A DNA stretch of 64,000 bases, taken from assembly GCA_015257125.1 (NCBI GenBank), contig JABZKU010000005.1:1-64000 (forward strand), written 5' to 3'. The translations under genes and the position numbers were made by a program. A model generated the notes under the pieces. That model was not told the origin of the DNA and did no database searches. It worked only from the letters and a program-made list of their open reading frames with translations. Source of the DNA: Prevotellaceae bacterium (GTDB lineage Bacteria > Bacteroidota > Bacteroidia > Bacteroidales > Bacteroidaceae). Of this stretch, positions 8,267-17,062 are shown one piece after another. Each line of letters opens with the position of its first letter. The stretch's first letter is position 1.

Positions 8267-9520
8267 ATGAGGGTTCTTTGGATTTCAAATATATTATTCC
8301 CTGAGTTGTGCGATATATTAGGCATTCAAGCTCCGTTTGGAGGGGGGTGGATGCAATCAGCTGCCAAGGCATTGGTTGTAAACCATACGATAGAACTTGC
8401 CGTTGCTTCATTCTACAGAGGGACGACCATGCAGATTGTTAAGGGGAAAAATATTATCTATTATTTGATTCCCGAGCACACTACAAAAAGGAATTTGTAT
8501 GATCCCGGCGTAGAGAATTACCTCAAAGTTGTCAATCAAGATTTCAAACCGGGTGTGGTTCACATACATGGCTCCGAATCTGGTCATTCTCTTGCACAAC
8601 TTAGAGCTTGTGGAAGTGAAAAAACAGTAGTCTCAATACAAGGTTTGGTACATTTTTGTAAGGAATTCTATTTTGGGGGGCTTAGTGAACGAGAAGTCAA
8701 CAAGAGCAGAACAATTCGTGACATCATCAGATGTGATAGCTTAGTGGATCAACAGCAGCGAATGGAAAGACGCGCGTTGCTTGAAGTCGAACTTTTGAAG
8801 GAGGTAAAGCATGTCATCGGGAGAACGTCTTGGGATAGAGCTTGTGTTTGGGCTTTGAATCCGCTCGCAAGCTATCATTTTTGTAACGAAACATTACGAG
8901 ATAGCTTTTATGAGCAAAGGTGGGGGTATGACCAATGTTGCAAACATACGATCTTCCTGAGTCAAGGAAGTTATCCTCTGAAAGGTTTGCATCAGATTAT
9001 CAAGGCTTTGCCATTAATCCTAAGAGAATACCCAGATGCTAAGGTGTATGTCGCAGGCAGTAATTTCTTCTCCGGTGTACCATTTTGGCGTAAAAATGGA
9101 TATGCGCAATATATAGGGAAACTAATAGAAAAACATAGCGTGTCAGGAAAGGTTCATTTTTTAGGTGAATTGTCGGAGTTGCAAATGATAGAGCAATATA
9201 AACAAGCTCATGTTTTTGTTTGTCCTTCAGCAATAGAAAATAGTCCAAATTCCATTGGTGAAGCTCAGCTCTTGGGTACCCCGGTGGTATCCTCCTATGT
9301 TGGTGGTACGATGGACATGGTAAAAGACAATGAAACTGGATTCCTATACCGGTTTGAAGAAACCTCTTTGTTGGCGCAGCGTGTGTGTGAATTGTTTGCT
9401 AATCGTGACCTGTGCAATCGACTTTCTGAACAAGCAAGAATAGCAGCAAAACAGCGACATTGCAAGGAAACAAATGCTGCTGCTTTGTTGGGGATTTATG
9501 ATAAAATAGTTTCATGCTAG
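8267..9520 (+). CDS. GT4 family glycosyltransferase
   Basis: This 417-residue GT-B fold enzyme has an N-terminal acceptor domain and a C-terminal Rossmann domain. The retaining GT4 signature appears as SAIENSPNSIGEAQLLGTPV with E-x7-E spacing, followed by SSYVGGTMDMV. It uses a nucleotide-sugar donor to extend the lipid-linked repeat unit at the cytoplasmic membrane. The start codon lies 1 bp after the read-through frame of the IS transposase, so its original leader was separated from the upstream operon by the insertion; expression now depends on transcription through or from the IS. It overlaps the next gene by 7 bp. Confidence 0.88.
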   Translation: MRVLWISNILFPELCDILGIQAPFGGGWMQSAAKALVVNHTIELAVASFYRGTTMQIVKGKNIIYYLIPEHTTKRNLYDPGVENYLKVVNQDFKPGVVHIHGSESGHSLAQLRACGSEKTVVSIQGLVHFCKEFYFGGLSEREVNKSRTIRDIIRCDSLVDQQQRMERRALLEVELLKEVKHVIGRTSWDRACVWALNPLASYHFCNETLRDSFYEQRWGYDQCCKHTIFLSQGSYPLKGLHQIIKALPLILREYPDAKVYVAGSNFFSGVPFWRKNGYAQYIGKLIEKHSVSGKVHFLGELSELQMIEQYKQAHVFVCPSAIENSPNSIGEAQLLGTPVVSSYVGGTMDMVKDNETGFLYRFEETSLLAQRVCELFANRDLCNRLSEQARIAAKQRHCKETNAAALLGIYDKIVSC

Positions 9521-10119
9521 TATTTCTGTTTGCTGTATTTCGGAAATTATTTAATATAATAGGGGGATGTTATGACCAATTCCTTTGCTACGCCTTATTT
9601 AAGAGTAACGGCATTGTTCATGGTACTTATCGCACCAATGGTGTTCCTTATGTAATGGTTTCTTTAGGTGGAAAACTAACGATTGGCAAGAATTTTGCCA
9701 TTAACAATGGTATAAAGGGCAATCCTATCGGGTGTTACGACCGCTGCACCTTTTGGGTAGGTAAGGGGGCTGTGTTGCGCATTGGGGAAAATGTCGGGAT
9801 TTCACAAGCTGCGTTGGTCGCTATTGCTGATATCACAATTGGAAATAACGTGAAAATTGGAGGGGGAACAAGTGTTTTTACCTCTGATTTTCATGCATTG
9901 GATCCCAAAATAAGAGCATCTTCCGAAGATTTTCGGCATCGAAAAAGTGCTCCCGTTATAATAGAGGATAACGCTTTTATTGGAGCTCGTTCCATGATTT
10001 TGAAGGGAGTGACGATTGGTAAGAATTCTATCATAGGCGCTGGTTCTGTAGTGACCAAATCTGTACCAGAAAATGAAATTTGGGCAGGGAATCCGGCTAG
10101 GTTTGTAAGAAAAATATAG
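9514..10119 (+). CDS. hexapeptide-repeat acyltransferase (WbbJ-like)
   Basis: The protein has 201 residues. Left-handed beta-helix hexapeptide repeats run from about residue 85 to 190 (VLRIGENVGIS, ITIGNNVKIGGG, VTIGKNSIIGAGSVVTKSVP), with the terminal motif AGNPARFVRKI typical of sugar O-acetyltransferases. FTSDFHALD near 125 carries the catalytic histidine. It likely O-acetylates a sugar of the repeat unit with acetyl-CoA. Its last codons were copied, with the following GT2 gene, to 14733-14764, where they survive as a fragment. Confidence 0.85.
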   Translation: MLVFLFAVFRKLFNIIGGCYDQFLCYALFKSNGIVHGTYRTNGVPYVMVSLGGKLTIGKNFAINNGIKGNPIGCYDRCTFWVGKGAVLRIGENVGISQAALVAIADITIGNNVKIGGGTSVFTSDFHALDPKIRASSEDFRHRKSAPVIIEDNAFIGARSMILKGVTIGKNSIIGAGSVVTKSVPENEIWAGNPARFVRKI

Positions 10120-10126
10120 ATAGAGA

Positions 10127-10972
10127 ATGAAGTATTGGGCAGTACTGCTTACGGTCTTTAATCGCAAGGAAAAAACTTTGGAGTGCTTAAGTCGACTGTT
10201 CGATCAGTTGCCGGTTGAGGATTTACAGATAGATGTCTTCCTGACCGACGATGGCTGTACGGATGGTACTGCAGAGGCAGTAGAGAGTTTGTTTCCCTCT
10301 GTGCACATCCTCGAAGGAAGCGGCGAACTGTTTTGGAATCGTGGGATGCTCATGGCATGGAAGGCGGCAACAGAAACCAGGAATTATGATGCTTATATTT
10401 GGTTGAATGATGACACGTATGTATATGTAGACATGTTGGTTTCTTTGACACAGGCTATGAAACAAACCTCAGAAAGGGCAATTCTCGTCGGTGCTACGGA
10501 AGATGCGAGCCACTCGAAGTTAACCTATGGAGGAAGACTGAGAGGGGGGCGAATCCCGATTCCTACCGACGAACTCACACCTGTGGAATATTTCAACGGT
10601 AACATCGTACTTGTTCCGAGGAGTGCTTTTCTTCAATTAGGCTATTTAGATGAGTACTTTACTCACAGTAAGGGAGATTATGATTATGGCTTACGCGCCA
10701 AGAAGGCGGGACTTCTGATCTATCAAATCGGCAAAGTGTTGGGAGAATGTGATGAGCATCCTAGCTTTGACAAGTGGTGTGATCCGAACGTTCCCTTTGC
10801 GCAGCGTTGGAAATTACTGAATCGTCCCAATGGGATGCCGCCTCGTGAGACATTCTATTTCGAGAAACGACATTATGGCATTATTGTAGCCTGCTTCCAT
10901 TATTTGACGGTGCACATCAGATGCTTTTTCCCTAAGTGGTGGATCAGGAAAAACAACCCAAACGTAATTTGA
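10127..10972 (+). CDS. GT2 family glycosyltransferase, copy 1 of a duplicated pair
   Basis: The protein has 281 residues. It is a GT-A fold enzyme with LLTVFNRKEKTLECL at the N-terminus, FLTDDGCTDGTAEAVE (nucleotide binding), WLNDDTYVY (D-x-D-like metal site, about residue 87) and a later GDYDYGLRAKKAGL acceptor-side motif. It is close to rhamnosyl- and galactosyltransferases of the GT2 superfamily. A near-identical gene lies at 14771-15616. The two are almost the same in the first 78 residues and the last 110, and diverge in residues 75-135 and around 170. The next gene starts 1 bp after the stop. Confidence 0.88.
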   Translation: MKYWAVLLTVFNRKEKTLECLSRLFDQLPVEDLQIDVFLTDDGCTDGTAEAVESLFPSVHILEGSGELFWNRGMLMAWKAATETRNYDAYIWLNDDTYVYVDMLVSLTQAMKQTSERAILVGATEDASHSKLTYGGRLRGGRIPIPTDELTPVEYFNGNIVLVPRSAFLQLGYLDEYFTHSKGDYDYGLRAKKAGLLIYQIGKVLGECDEHPSFDKWCDPNVPFAQRWKLLNRPNGMPPRETFYFEKRHYGIIVACFHYLTVHIRCFFPKWWIRKNNPNVI

Positions 10973-10973
10973 T

Positions 10974-11828
10974 ATGATAGAGCAGGTATACGATGGATCA
11001 GACTGTTATCCGGAAATCGTTCGCGAACATTGGCTATCTCACCCGAATTACCTTATAGAATACAATGAAAAGGTTGAAAAGAAGGAGTGGTGCGCGGTAT
11101 ATTTTTGTAGCAATGATATTTGGTTTCCGCATACAGAAAGCATTTTTCGCAAACGCATTTTAGAGAAGAATTTCTTTGAGTGGTACCGGTGCAGGATTGA
11201 CCGTGCCTACAAGCATATCTTCATCAGAGACGTCTATAAACAGTGGTATATTAAAGGAATCAATGGAGAAATCAGTTCACAAGAGAAACTCCTTGACTTC
11301 TTGAAAAAAGAAACGCATGGCTTTAAAGTTGTGACTATAGGAAGCTCTGCGGGGGGGTATGCGGCGACTTTGTTTGGCGGAAAGCTTGCCGCAGAACAGG
11401 TGATCTGCTTCAATGGACAGTTTTGTTTGGAGAAGGCAGTTCAGCATAGCAGTTTAGATTGCAATCCTATATTATTTAGAAGGCTAAAAACTGCGGGAGT
11501 CAAGGTCGAGAATATTCTTCTTGGTGTACAAGGCAAAACACGCCTATTTTATGTCTATTCGAACAAGTCTGTGTCTGACGTTGAGCAGCATAGTTATGTT
11601 GAAGGAGTGAAAAACCTAAGCTGTATCGCTTTTGACTCTTCGAGGCACGGGATTCCCTTTTTGAAAGTGGCATTGCCTGTATTTATAAACCTGAGTGCAG
11701 AGGAGATGGAAAGTTTGTCAGAAAGAAACCATCATCCAGTGTGTTTTACTATACACTGTGTTGGAATTTGGCAAACGATAGGTGGCTTTTTCCGTCAAGC
11801 ATACAATGCATATAGAAAAAGAAGGTGA
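10974..11828 (+). CDS. putative alpha/beta-hydrolase-like protein of the polysaccharide locus
   Basis: The protein has 284 residues. GSSAGGYAATLFG at 123-135 is a nucleophile elbow (G-x-S-x-G-G, Ser125). SRHGIPF at about 223-229 supplies a plausible catalytic His225 and Asp202 is a candidate acid. No signal peptide is visible, so it would be cytoplasmic. Similar serine-hydrolase domains occur in capsule loci, where they may act as esterases, transacylases or phosphate-polymer enzymes; I cannot choose among these. A truncated copy of its 5' end remains downstream of the duplicated GT2 gene (15625-15708). Confidence 0.55.
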   Translation: MIEQVYDGSDCYPEIVREHWLSHPNYLIEYNEKVEKKEWCAVYFCSNDIWFPHTESIFRKRILEKNFFEWYRCRIDRAYKHIFIRDVYKQWYIKGINGEISSQEKLLDFLKKETHGFKVVTIGSSAGGYAATLFGGKLAAEQVICFNGQFCLEKAVQHSSLDCNPILFRRLKTAGVKVENILLGVQGKTRLFYVYSNKSVSDVEQHSYVEGVKNLSCIAFDSSRHGIPFLKVALPVFINLSAEEMESLSERNHHPVCFTIHCVGIWQTIGGFFRQAYNAYRKRR

Positions 11829-11864
11829 GCCCGTGGGGAAGTTCATCTAAAAAGAATTTGAGTT

Positions 11865-12734
11865 ATGATATTCCGTAATCTTATATTCTACTTAAAGAGT
11901 AGAATTTTGCCCGTAGAATCTCTTGAGACTGCCCAATTAATTTTGGCGGATCTTATAGAGCGAGGTAATCCTTTGATGATTGCTAGATTTGGTGCTGTGG
12001 AAATTAAAGCGTTGCTTTATGAGAGATCGCCTTTGCTGTTTTCTTTTTTGAAGGGTTATACTTATAACCACATGGAGAACAATGCAGGTTTTTTCCCCGT
12101 GAATAAAACAATGCTGGCTCGATATGCTGAAATTATGAACAGTGCAATCGCGGAATTGGATGTATTGGCTTCGTGGAGACCTGAAGAGTGGTTTTATAAG
12201 CATGAACTAAAAGGTTGTAGAAAAATTCCTTTAGGAGCTTTAGGGCCGATCTTTTCGAAAGCATCTTGGTCCCAAGCCTTAAAAGGAAAAAAAGTACTAG
12301 TCATTCATCCTTTTGCTAAGAGCATTAAGCGACAGTATGAATTTCACCGAGATAAAATATTTGGAGAGCATTCAGACTTCATACTACCTGAATTTGCTTC
12401 TCTTCAAGTCATTCCTGCTGTTCAGACAATTGCTGGAAATACTGAGGGCTATGAGACTTGGTTTGATGCCTTGAAGCAAATGGAGAGTGAAATAGATAAA
12501 GCTGATTTTGACGTGGCACTTATCGGGTGTGGCGCTTATGGTTTTCCTTTGGCAGCATATTGCAAATCGATCGGTAAGCAAGGCATACATATCGGTGGGT
12601 CTTTACAGCTGTATTTTGGGATAAAAGGTAAGCGATGGGATCGTTTTGGCTTCTACAATGAGTTTTGGGTAAGCCCGGACGACAGTGAAAGACCTGCAAA
12701 TTTATCGAAAGTAGAAGACGGATGCTATTGGTAA
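11865..12734 (+). CDS. GT-D fold-like protein (putative glycosyltransferase), copy B
   Basis: The protein has 289 residues and is a paralogue of the one at 3602-4588. Shared blocks are MIARFGAVE (38-46), KGKKVLVIHPFA, FDVALIGCGAYGFPLAAYCK and the C-terminal E-x-GCYW. It lacks about 40 residues relative to copy A, mainly in the region after the first motif and near the C-terminus. Two members in one locus suggest two transfer steps with related acceptors or donors. Remote similarity to the GT-D fold is the only functional clue. Confidence 0.6.
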   Translation: MIFRNLIFYLKSRILPVESLETAQLILADLIERGNPLMIARFGAVEIKALLYERSPLLFSFLKGYTYNHMENNAGFFPVNKTMLARYAEIMNSAIAELDVLASWRPEEWFYKHELKGCRKIPLGALGPIFSKASWSQALKGKKVLVIHPFAKSIKRQYEFHRDKIFGEHSDFILPEFASLQVIPAVQTIAGNTEGYETWFDALKQMESEIDKADFDVALIGCGAYGFPLAAYCKSIGKQGIHIGGSLQLYFGIKGKRWDRFGFYNEFWVSPDDSERPANLSKVEDGCYW

Positions 12735-12934
12735 GCTGTGGCCGTTTGTCGAGGGTTAGTTGCATAATGAAATAACGGCGATGCACAATAGTTTTCGATA
12801 TCTATTTTGAATAGATGATTATATAAAACCAAGTTGTGATGCCAGATACTTTCTTTGTGATTGGAATAAGGTCTGTAGCTGTTGCAAGGAAGGATTTGGG
12901 AACAAAATTGTATTATTGGGAGAGTTGGAAGATT

Positions 12935-13597
12935 ATGAATAAAATAAAGCAAGTACTGAAACAGCATTCTCAGTTGAATCATTTCGTGTCGTGGGTATAT
13001 TCTTTTGTCCATAATTTCGGACATCTCCAGAGAAGAGTTCGTTGTAAAGGCGCATACCTTAATGGGGTAAGATTCTCTATTGCTGTTGGTTCAAGTGTAG
13101 AGATTGGAAATTTAGCGCGTCTGCATAATTGTCGTTTTTCAATTTCAGGTAAGAATTCGAGAATAATAATTGGGGGAGGGAGCACTGGGGTCTCCAATAC
13201 TTCTTTCTGTTGTGAAGATGACGGTAGTACTATCATTATTGGAAATGATTTTACGATGGAAGGAGGTGAGATTGCAGCCATTGAGGGATGTAAAGTTGAG
13301 ATAGGAGATGACTGTATGTTCAGCGCAGGCATCGATATTCGGAATGGTGACTCACATGTGTTGCTATCAAAGGCTACGGGACAACGCATTAATGAAAGCC
13401 ATGATATTTCTATCGGCAATCATGTATGGCTTACACGTAATGTTTCTGTACTGAAAGGGGCATTGATTGCGGAAGGATGTGTTATTGGGCACTCTTCGGT
13501 TGTTACGGGTTGTTGTTCAACTTCATACTCCGTTTACGCCGGCACCCCCGCGCGATATATTAAGGACGGAATTGTTTGGAGTAGGTTTAGGAATTAA
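12935..13597 (+). CDS. hexapeptide-repeat acyltransferase (left-handed beta-helix)
   Basis: The protein has 220 residues from the ATG at 12935. An upstream in-frame ATG at 12836 would add 33 residues of non-conserved sequence, so the internal start, preceded by GGAAG, is preferred. Irregular hexapeptide repeats run through most of the protein (VEIGNLARLHN, IIIGNDFTMEGGEIAAIEG, VEIGDDCMFSAG), with DIRNGDSH holding the probable catalytic histidine and YAGTPARYIKDG at the end. It is likely an O-acetyltransferase for the polysaccharide. About 200 bp before it hold no other gene. Confidence 0.82.
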   Translation: MNKIKQVLKQHSQLNHFVSWVYSFVHNFGHLQRRVRCKGAYLNGVRFSIAVGSSVEIGNLARLHNCRFSISGKNSRIIIGGGSTGVSNTSFCCEDDGSTIIIGNDFTMEGGEIAAIEGCKVEIGDDCMFSAGIDIRNGDSHVLLSKATGQRINESHDISIGNHVWLTRNVSVLKGALIAEGCVIGHSSVVTGCCSTSYSVYAGTPARYIKDGIVWSRFRN

Positions 13598-13645
13598 GGT
13601 AAGTAGCGAATATTAATTGTGTTTTTCTGAGAAACAAAAAGTGCA

Positions 13646-14752
13646 ATGACGAATATCTTCATTGGAAATTCAATTCCTCCATATCGCATAGACACCTACA
13701 ACGTGTTGGCTAAAATGGGCTTTTCTATGTACTTCTATTCGGACAGAGATCCAGACATTGCTAATATGGATGCCTTGCTGGAACTTTGTGAATTTAAGCC
13801 GACTTATTTGAAAGGGAAGCAGCTGGGCAGGAGGTCTCGTACGATTTGTTTCGGGCTGTGGGGGATAATTAAGAGAGAGAAGCCGAAGGTGATCATTGTA
13901 CCTGAATTCCAAATTGTTCTTTGGCAGATCCTTATTTTAAAGTGGCTTACTTGTTCTAAGTTTAAAATCATATCCATGTGCGATGATAGCTATGATATGA
14001 TAGCTAATGATAATGATTTTTCGCGAGTACACAAATGGTTGAGACGTCTTGTACCTCGGTTGGTAGATGATATAATCCTTCTAGATGTTAAGGCAAAAGA
14101 CTGGTATCAAGAACATTTTCAAAAAGGAATCTGGATGCCTATTTTGCGAAATGATGATTTGGAAACTGATAAGTATCGTAAAGTTCTACCTCGGAGTATA
14201 GAAATTGCCGCGCATTATGGTTTATCTACAACGAAAGTCATCTTGTTTGTAGGCAGATTGGTCAAAGTGAAGAATATTTCGGGAATTATAGAGGCCTATG
14301 CAAGCATGACGGAACATTGCAAGCTTGTTATAATCGGAGACGGCGAAGAAATGAATGACTTACAGGCATTGGCTTCTAGTATCTCAAAAGAGGTATTGTT
14401 TCTTGGCAGAATAGAGGGCGAAGAATTACGAGCGTGGTATAATATAGCTGATGTGTTTGTTTTGTTGAGTACCTTGGAGCCCTACGGGGCCGTAATTAAC
14501 GAGGCTTTATTAGCGGGAAATCGGATTGTCATTTCCCAAAAAGCAGGTGCTTCTTGCTTAGTTTCTGAGGATAATGGGGAGATTGTTGATCCTTATAATA
14601 TCGTTGAAGCCGCTAATGCGTTAGATCGCCAAGTAAGAATGGCCGGTGACAAAAAGGAAATACGTTTCAGACCTTCTTTGATGAAGGTTAGCTTTCAAGA
14701 ACGCATGAATTATTTAATGCAAAGGTTGCAGAGAATCCAGCTAGGTCTGTAA
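13646..14752 (+). CDS. GT4 family glycosyltransferase with altered 3' end
   Basis: The protein has 368 residues. The C-terminal GT4 domain is clear: VILFVGRLVKVKNISGIIEA (donor domain start), GDGEEM, FLGRIEGEELRAWY and the STLEPYGAVINEALLAGN E-x7-E motif. The last five codons (IQLGL) and the stop come from the duplicated segment that begins at about 14733. In another frame that DNA reads NPARSVRKI, the C-terminus of the acyltransferase at 9514. The original 3' end of this gene was therefore replaced. The catalytic core is complete, so activity is plausible. Confidence 0.85.
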   Translation: MTNIFIGNSIPPYRIDTYNVLAKMGFSMYFYSDRDPDIANMDALLELCEFKPTYLKGKQLGRRSRTICFGLWGIIKREKPKVIIVPEFQIVLWQILILKWLTCSKFKIISMCDDSYDMIANDNDFSRVHKWLRRLVPRLVDDIILLDVKAKDWYQEHFQKGIWMPILRNDDLETDKYRKVLPRSIEIAAHYGLSTTKVILFVGRLVKVKNISGIIEAYASMTEHCKLVIIGDGEEMNDLQALASSISKEVLFLGRIEGEELRAWYNIADVFVLLSTLEPYGAVINEALLAGNRIVISQKAGASCLVSEDNGEIVDPYNIVEAANALDRQVRMAGDKKEIRFRPSLMKVSFQERMNYLMQRLQRIQLGL

Positions 14753-14770
14753 GAAAAATATAGATAGAGA

Positions 14771-15616
14771 ATGAAGTATTGGGCAGTACTGCTTACGGTC
14801 TTTAATCGCAAGGAAAAAACTTTGGAGTGCTTAAGTCGACTGTTCGATCAGTTGCCGGTTGAGGATTTACAGATAGATGTCTTCCTGACCGACGATGGCT
14901 GTACGGATGGTACTGCAGAGGCGGTAGAGAATTTGTTTCCCTCTGTGCACATCCTCGAAGGAAGCGGTGATCTGTTCTGGAATCGCGGGATGCTCATGGT
15001 GTGGAAGGCGGCTGCAGATGCGAGAGATTATGACGCTTATCTTTGGCTGAATGATGATACATTTCTATATGAAGGAACATTGACTTCATTACAGCGTGCC
15101 GTGAAGGACACTGAAGGAAAGGCGATTATTGTCGGTGCTACTGAAGATGCGACCCACTCGAAGTTAACCTATGGAGGAAGACTGCGAGAGGGGACGATTC
15201 CGATTCCTACTGGTGAACTCAGGCCTGTGGAATATTTCAACGGTAACATCGTACTTGTCCCACAATTTGTATTCCGTCAATTAGGCTATTTAGATGATTA
15301 CTTTACCCATAGTAAGGGAGATTTTGATTATGGCTTACGTGCCAAGAAGGCGGGTCTTCAAATCTATCAAATCGGCAAAGTGTTGGGAGAATGTGATGAG
15401 CATCCTACCATAGACAAATGGTGTAATCCGAACGTTCCCTTTGCGCAGCGTTGGAAATTGCTGAATCGTCCCAATGGAATGCCGCCTCGTGAGACATTTT
15501 ATTTCGAGAAACGACATTATGGCATTATTGTAGCCTGCCTCCATTATTTGACGGTACACATCAGATGCCTTTTCCCAAAGTGGTGGATAAGGGAAAACCA
15601 ACCCAAACGTAATTGA
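14771..15616 (+). CDS. GT2 family glycosyltransferase, copy 2 of a duplicated pair
   Basis: The protein has 281 residues and is the duplicate of the one at 10127-10972. The upstream bases TAGATAGAGA and the first 78 codons are nearly identical in both. The central part (roughly residues 75-135) differs at many positions (WKAAADARDYDAYLW against WKAATETRNYDAYIW), and the 3' third is again nearly identical. The GT-A motifs DDGCTDG and LNDDT are intact, so it should be active. The divergent middle may change acceptor or donor choice. The mosaic pattern suggests gene conversion after duplication. Confidence 0.88.
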   Translation: MKYWAVLLTVFNRKEKTLECLSRLFDQLPVEDLQIDVFLTDDGCTDGTAEAVENLFPSVHILEGSGDLFWNRGMLMVWKAAADARDYDAYLWLNDDTFLYEGTLTSLQRAVKDTEGKAIIVGATEDATHSKLTYGGRLREGTIPIPTGELRPVEYFNGNIVLVPQFVFRQLGYLDDYFTHSKGDFDYGLRAKKAGLQIYQIGKVLGECDEHPTIDKWCNPNVPFAQRWKLLNRPNGMPPRETFYFEKRHYGIIVACLHYLTVHIRCLFPKWWIRENQPKRN

Positions 15617-15624
15617 TATATCTG

Positions 15625-15708
15625 GAGCAGAGATACGATGGAACAGATCACAACTTGGAAATCGTTCGCGAACACAACAACTGTTTGTTTGAATCGTTCC
15701 TTGTATAG
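15625..15708 (+). pseudogene. 5' remnant of the hydrolase-like gene, carried by the duplication
   Basis: The frame reads EQRYDGTDHNLEIVREHNN and continues to a TAG at 15706-15708. It aligns with the start of the protein at 10974 (EQVYDGSDCYPEIVREHWL). The ATG is no longer present and similarity stops at about 15676. It marks the downstream edge of the duplicated segment. It is not translated as a gene. Confidence 0.7.
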
Positions 15709-15781
15709 ACAAGCTTTATGGTATCATTCTGTTCCCTTGAGAATATGGAGTAGAATAATGTATTGGATAAAGTAAATAGAA

Positions 15782-16900
15782 ATGGTACCAACGGTTCTTT
15801 TTATACTCCACCTGCCCCCCCCAGTGCATGGAGCTGCGATGGTGGGACAGTATATTCGTGACAGTAAATTGATCAACTCGACATTTGATTGTCACTATAT
15901 CAACCTTACTACTGCGGACAGTTTGCAAGATATTGGTAAAGTGGGCTTGAAGAAACTGTTGAGGTTTCTGATGCTCTTGATCACGGTCTTCCGCTATGTG
16001 CGGCAGGTGAAGCCACGATTGGTTTACATCACGCCAAATTCATGCGGTGGTGCCTTTTATAAGGATTTCGTGGTGGTGCAGATGCTTAAGTGGATGAGGT
16101 GTCGAGTGGTGGTGCATTATCACAATAAGGGCGTTGCCAAAAGGCAAAATAACTGGTTTGATGATAAACTGTATAAAGCCTTCTTCAGTCGCTTGAAGGT
16201 CATACTCTTAGCAGAATCACTCTTTTCGGATGTACAGAAGTATGTGAAGCGAAATGATGTCTTTATTTGTCCGAATGGAATGCCTGAAACTTTGGAGGTA
16301 GAATCCCAATCAGAGCGTCACAATGCTGTTCCTCGTTTATTTTTTCTTAGTAATCTGCATGTAGAGAAAGGAGTACTGGTATTACTTGATGCGTTGAAAA
16401 TTTTGAAGGAACGAAATTATTCCTTCGTCTGTGATGTGGTGGGGGGCGAGACAGCGGAGATTAATGTTCAACGTTTCCGAGAGGAAATTAAATTGAGAGG
16501 CCTCGATGGTCTGGTTCTTTACCACGGTAAGAATTATGGAAAGGATAAGGCTACGTTCTTTGAACAAGCCAATATTTTTGTATTCCCAACTTACAATGAA
16601 ACTTTTGGGTTAGTGAATTTGGAAGCAATGGAATATAAACTTCCGATAGTGACAACTGATGAAGGGGGCATTCCTGATGTGGTGAAGAATGGTGAGAATG
16701 GACTAATAGCCAAGAAAAAGGATGCAGTATCTTTAGCCGATTGCATGGAAAAGCTTCTTGAGGACAAAGACTTGCGCGAAAAAATGGGAGAGAACGGTTA
16801 TCGAAAGTTCAAAAGCGACTTTACCCTCAATGTCTTTGAAGCACGAATGGCCGAGGTTTTAGAGTATATCATTGCTTGCGAAGACAGAGAAAACAATTAA
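15782..16900 (+). CDS. GT4 family glycosyltransferase
   Basis: The protein has 372 residues. The N-terminal domain begins with LHLPPPVHGAAMVGQYI, a glycine/alanine loop typical of this GT4 branch. The C-terminal domain has LFFLSNLHVEKGVLVLLDAL, YHGKNYGKDKATFFEQANIF and PTYNETFGLVNLEAMEYKLP (E-x7-E) followed by TDEGGIPDVVKNGENG. It would transfer a hexose or related sugar to the growing lipid-linked unit. It follows the duplicated segment and its remnant after 73 bp. Confidence 0.9.
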   Translation: MVPTVLFILHLPPPVHGAAMVGQYIRDSKLINSTFDCHYINLTTADSLQDIGKVGLKKLLRFLMLLITVFRYVRQVKPRLVYITPNSCGGAFYKDFVVVQMLKWMRCRVVVHYHNKGVAKRQNNWFDDKLYKAFFSRLKVILLAESLFSDVQKYVKRNDVFICPNGMPETLEVESQSERHNAVPRLFFLSNLHVEKGVLVLLDALKILKERNYSFVCDVVGGETAEINVQRFREEIKLRGLDGLVLYHGKNYGKDKATFFEQANIFVFPTYNETFGLVNLEAMEYKLPIVTTDEGGIPDVVKNGENGLIAKKKDAVSLADCMEKLLEDKDLREKMGENGYRKFKSDFTLNVFEARMAEVLEYIIACEDRENN

Positions 16901-17062
16901 GCATACGAGTATTTGTCTGTGAAAGCCGTGTTACGTTTTTCTTTTCTGCAAAAAAAGTGATGCTATTCGCTTCTTTATCTATAGTTCGTTTGCTTGGACT
17001 CAATTATAAAGCAAGTGACAATTTCTCGCCCCTTGATTTTTCTATAGACATCGCCCAATAAT

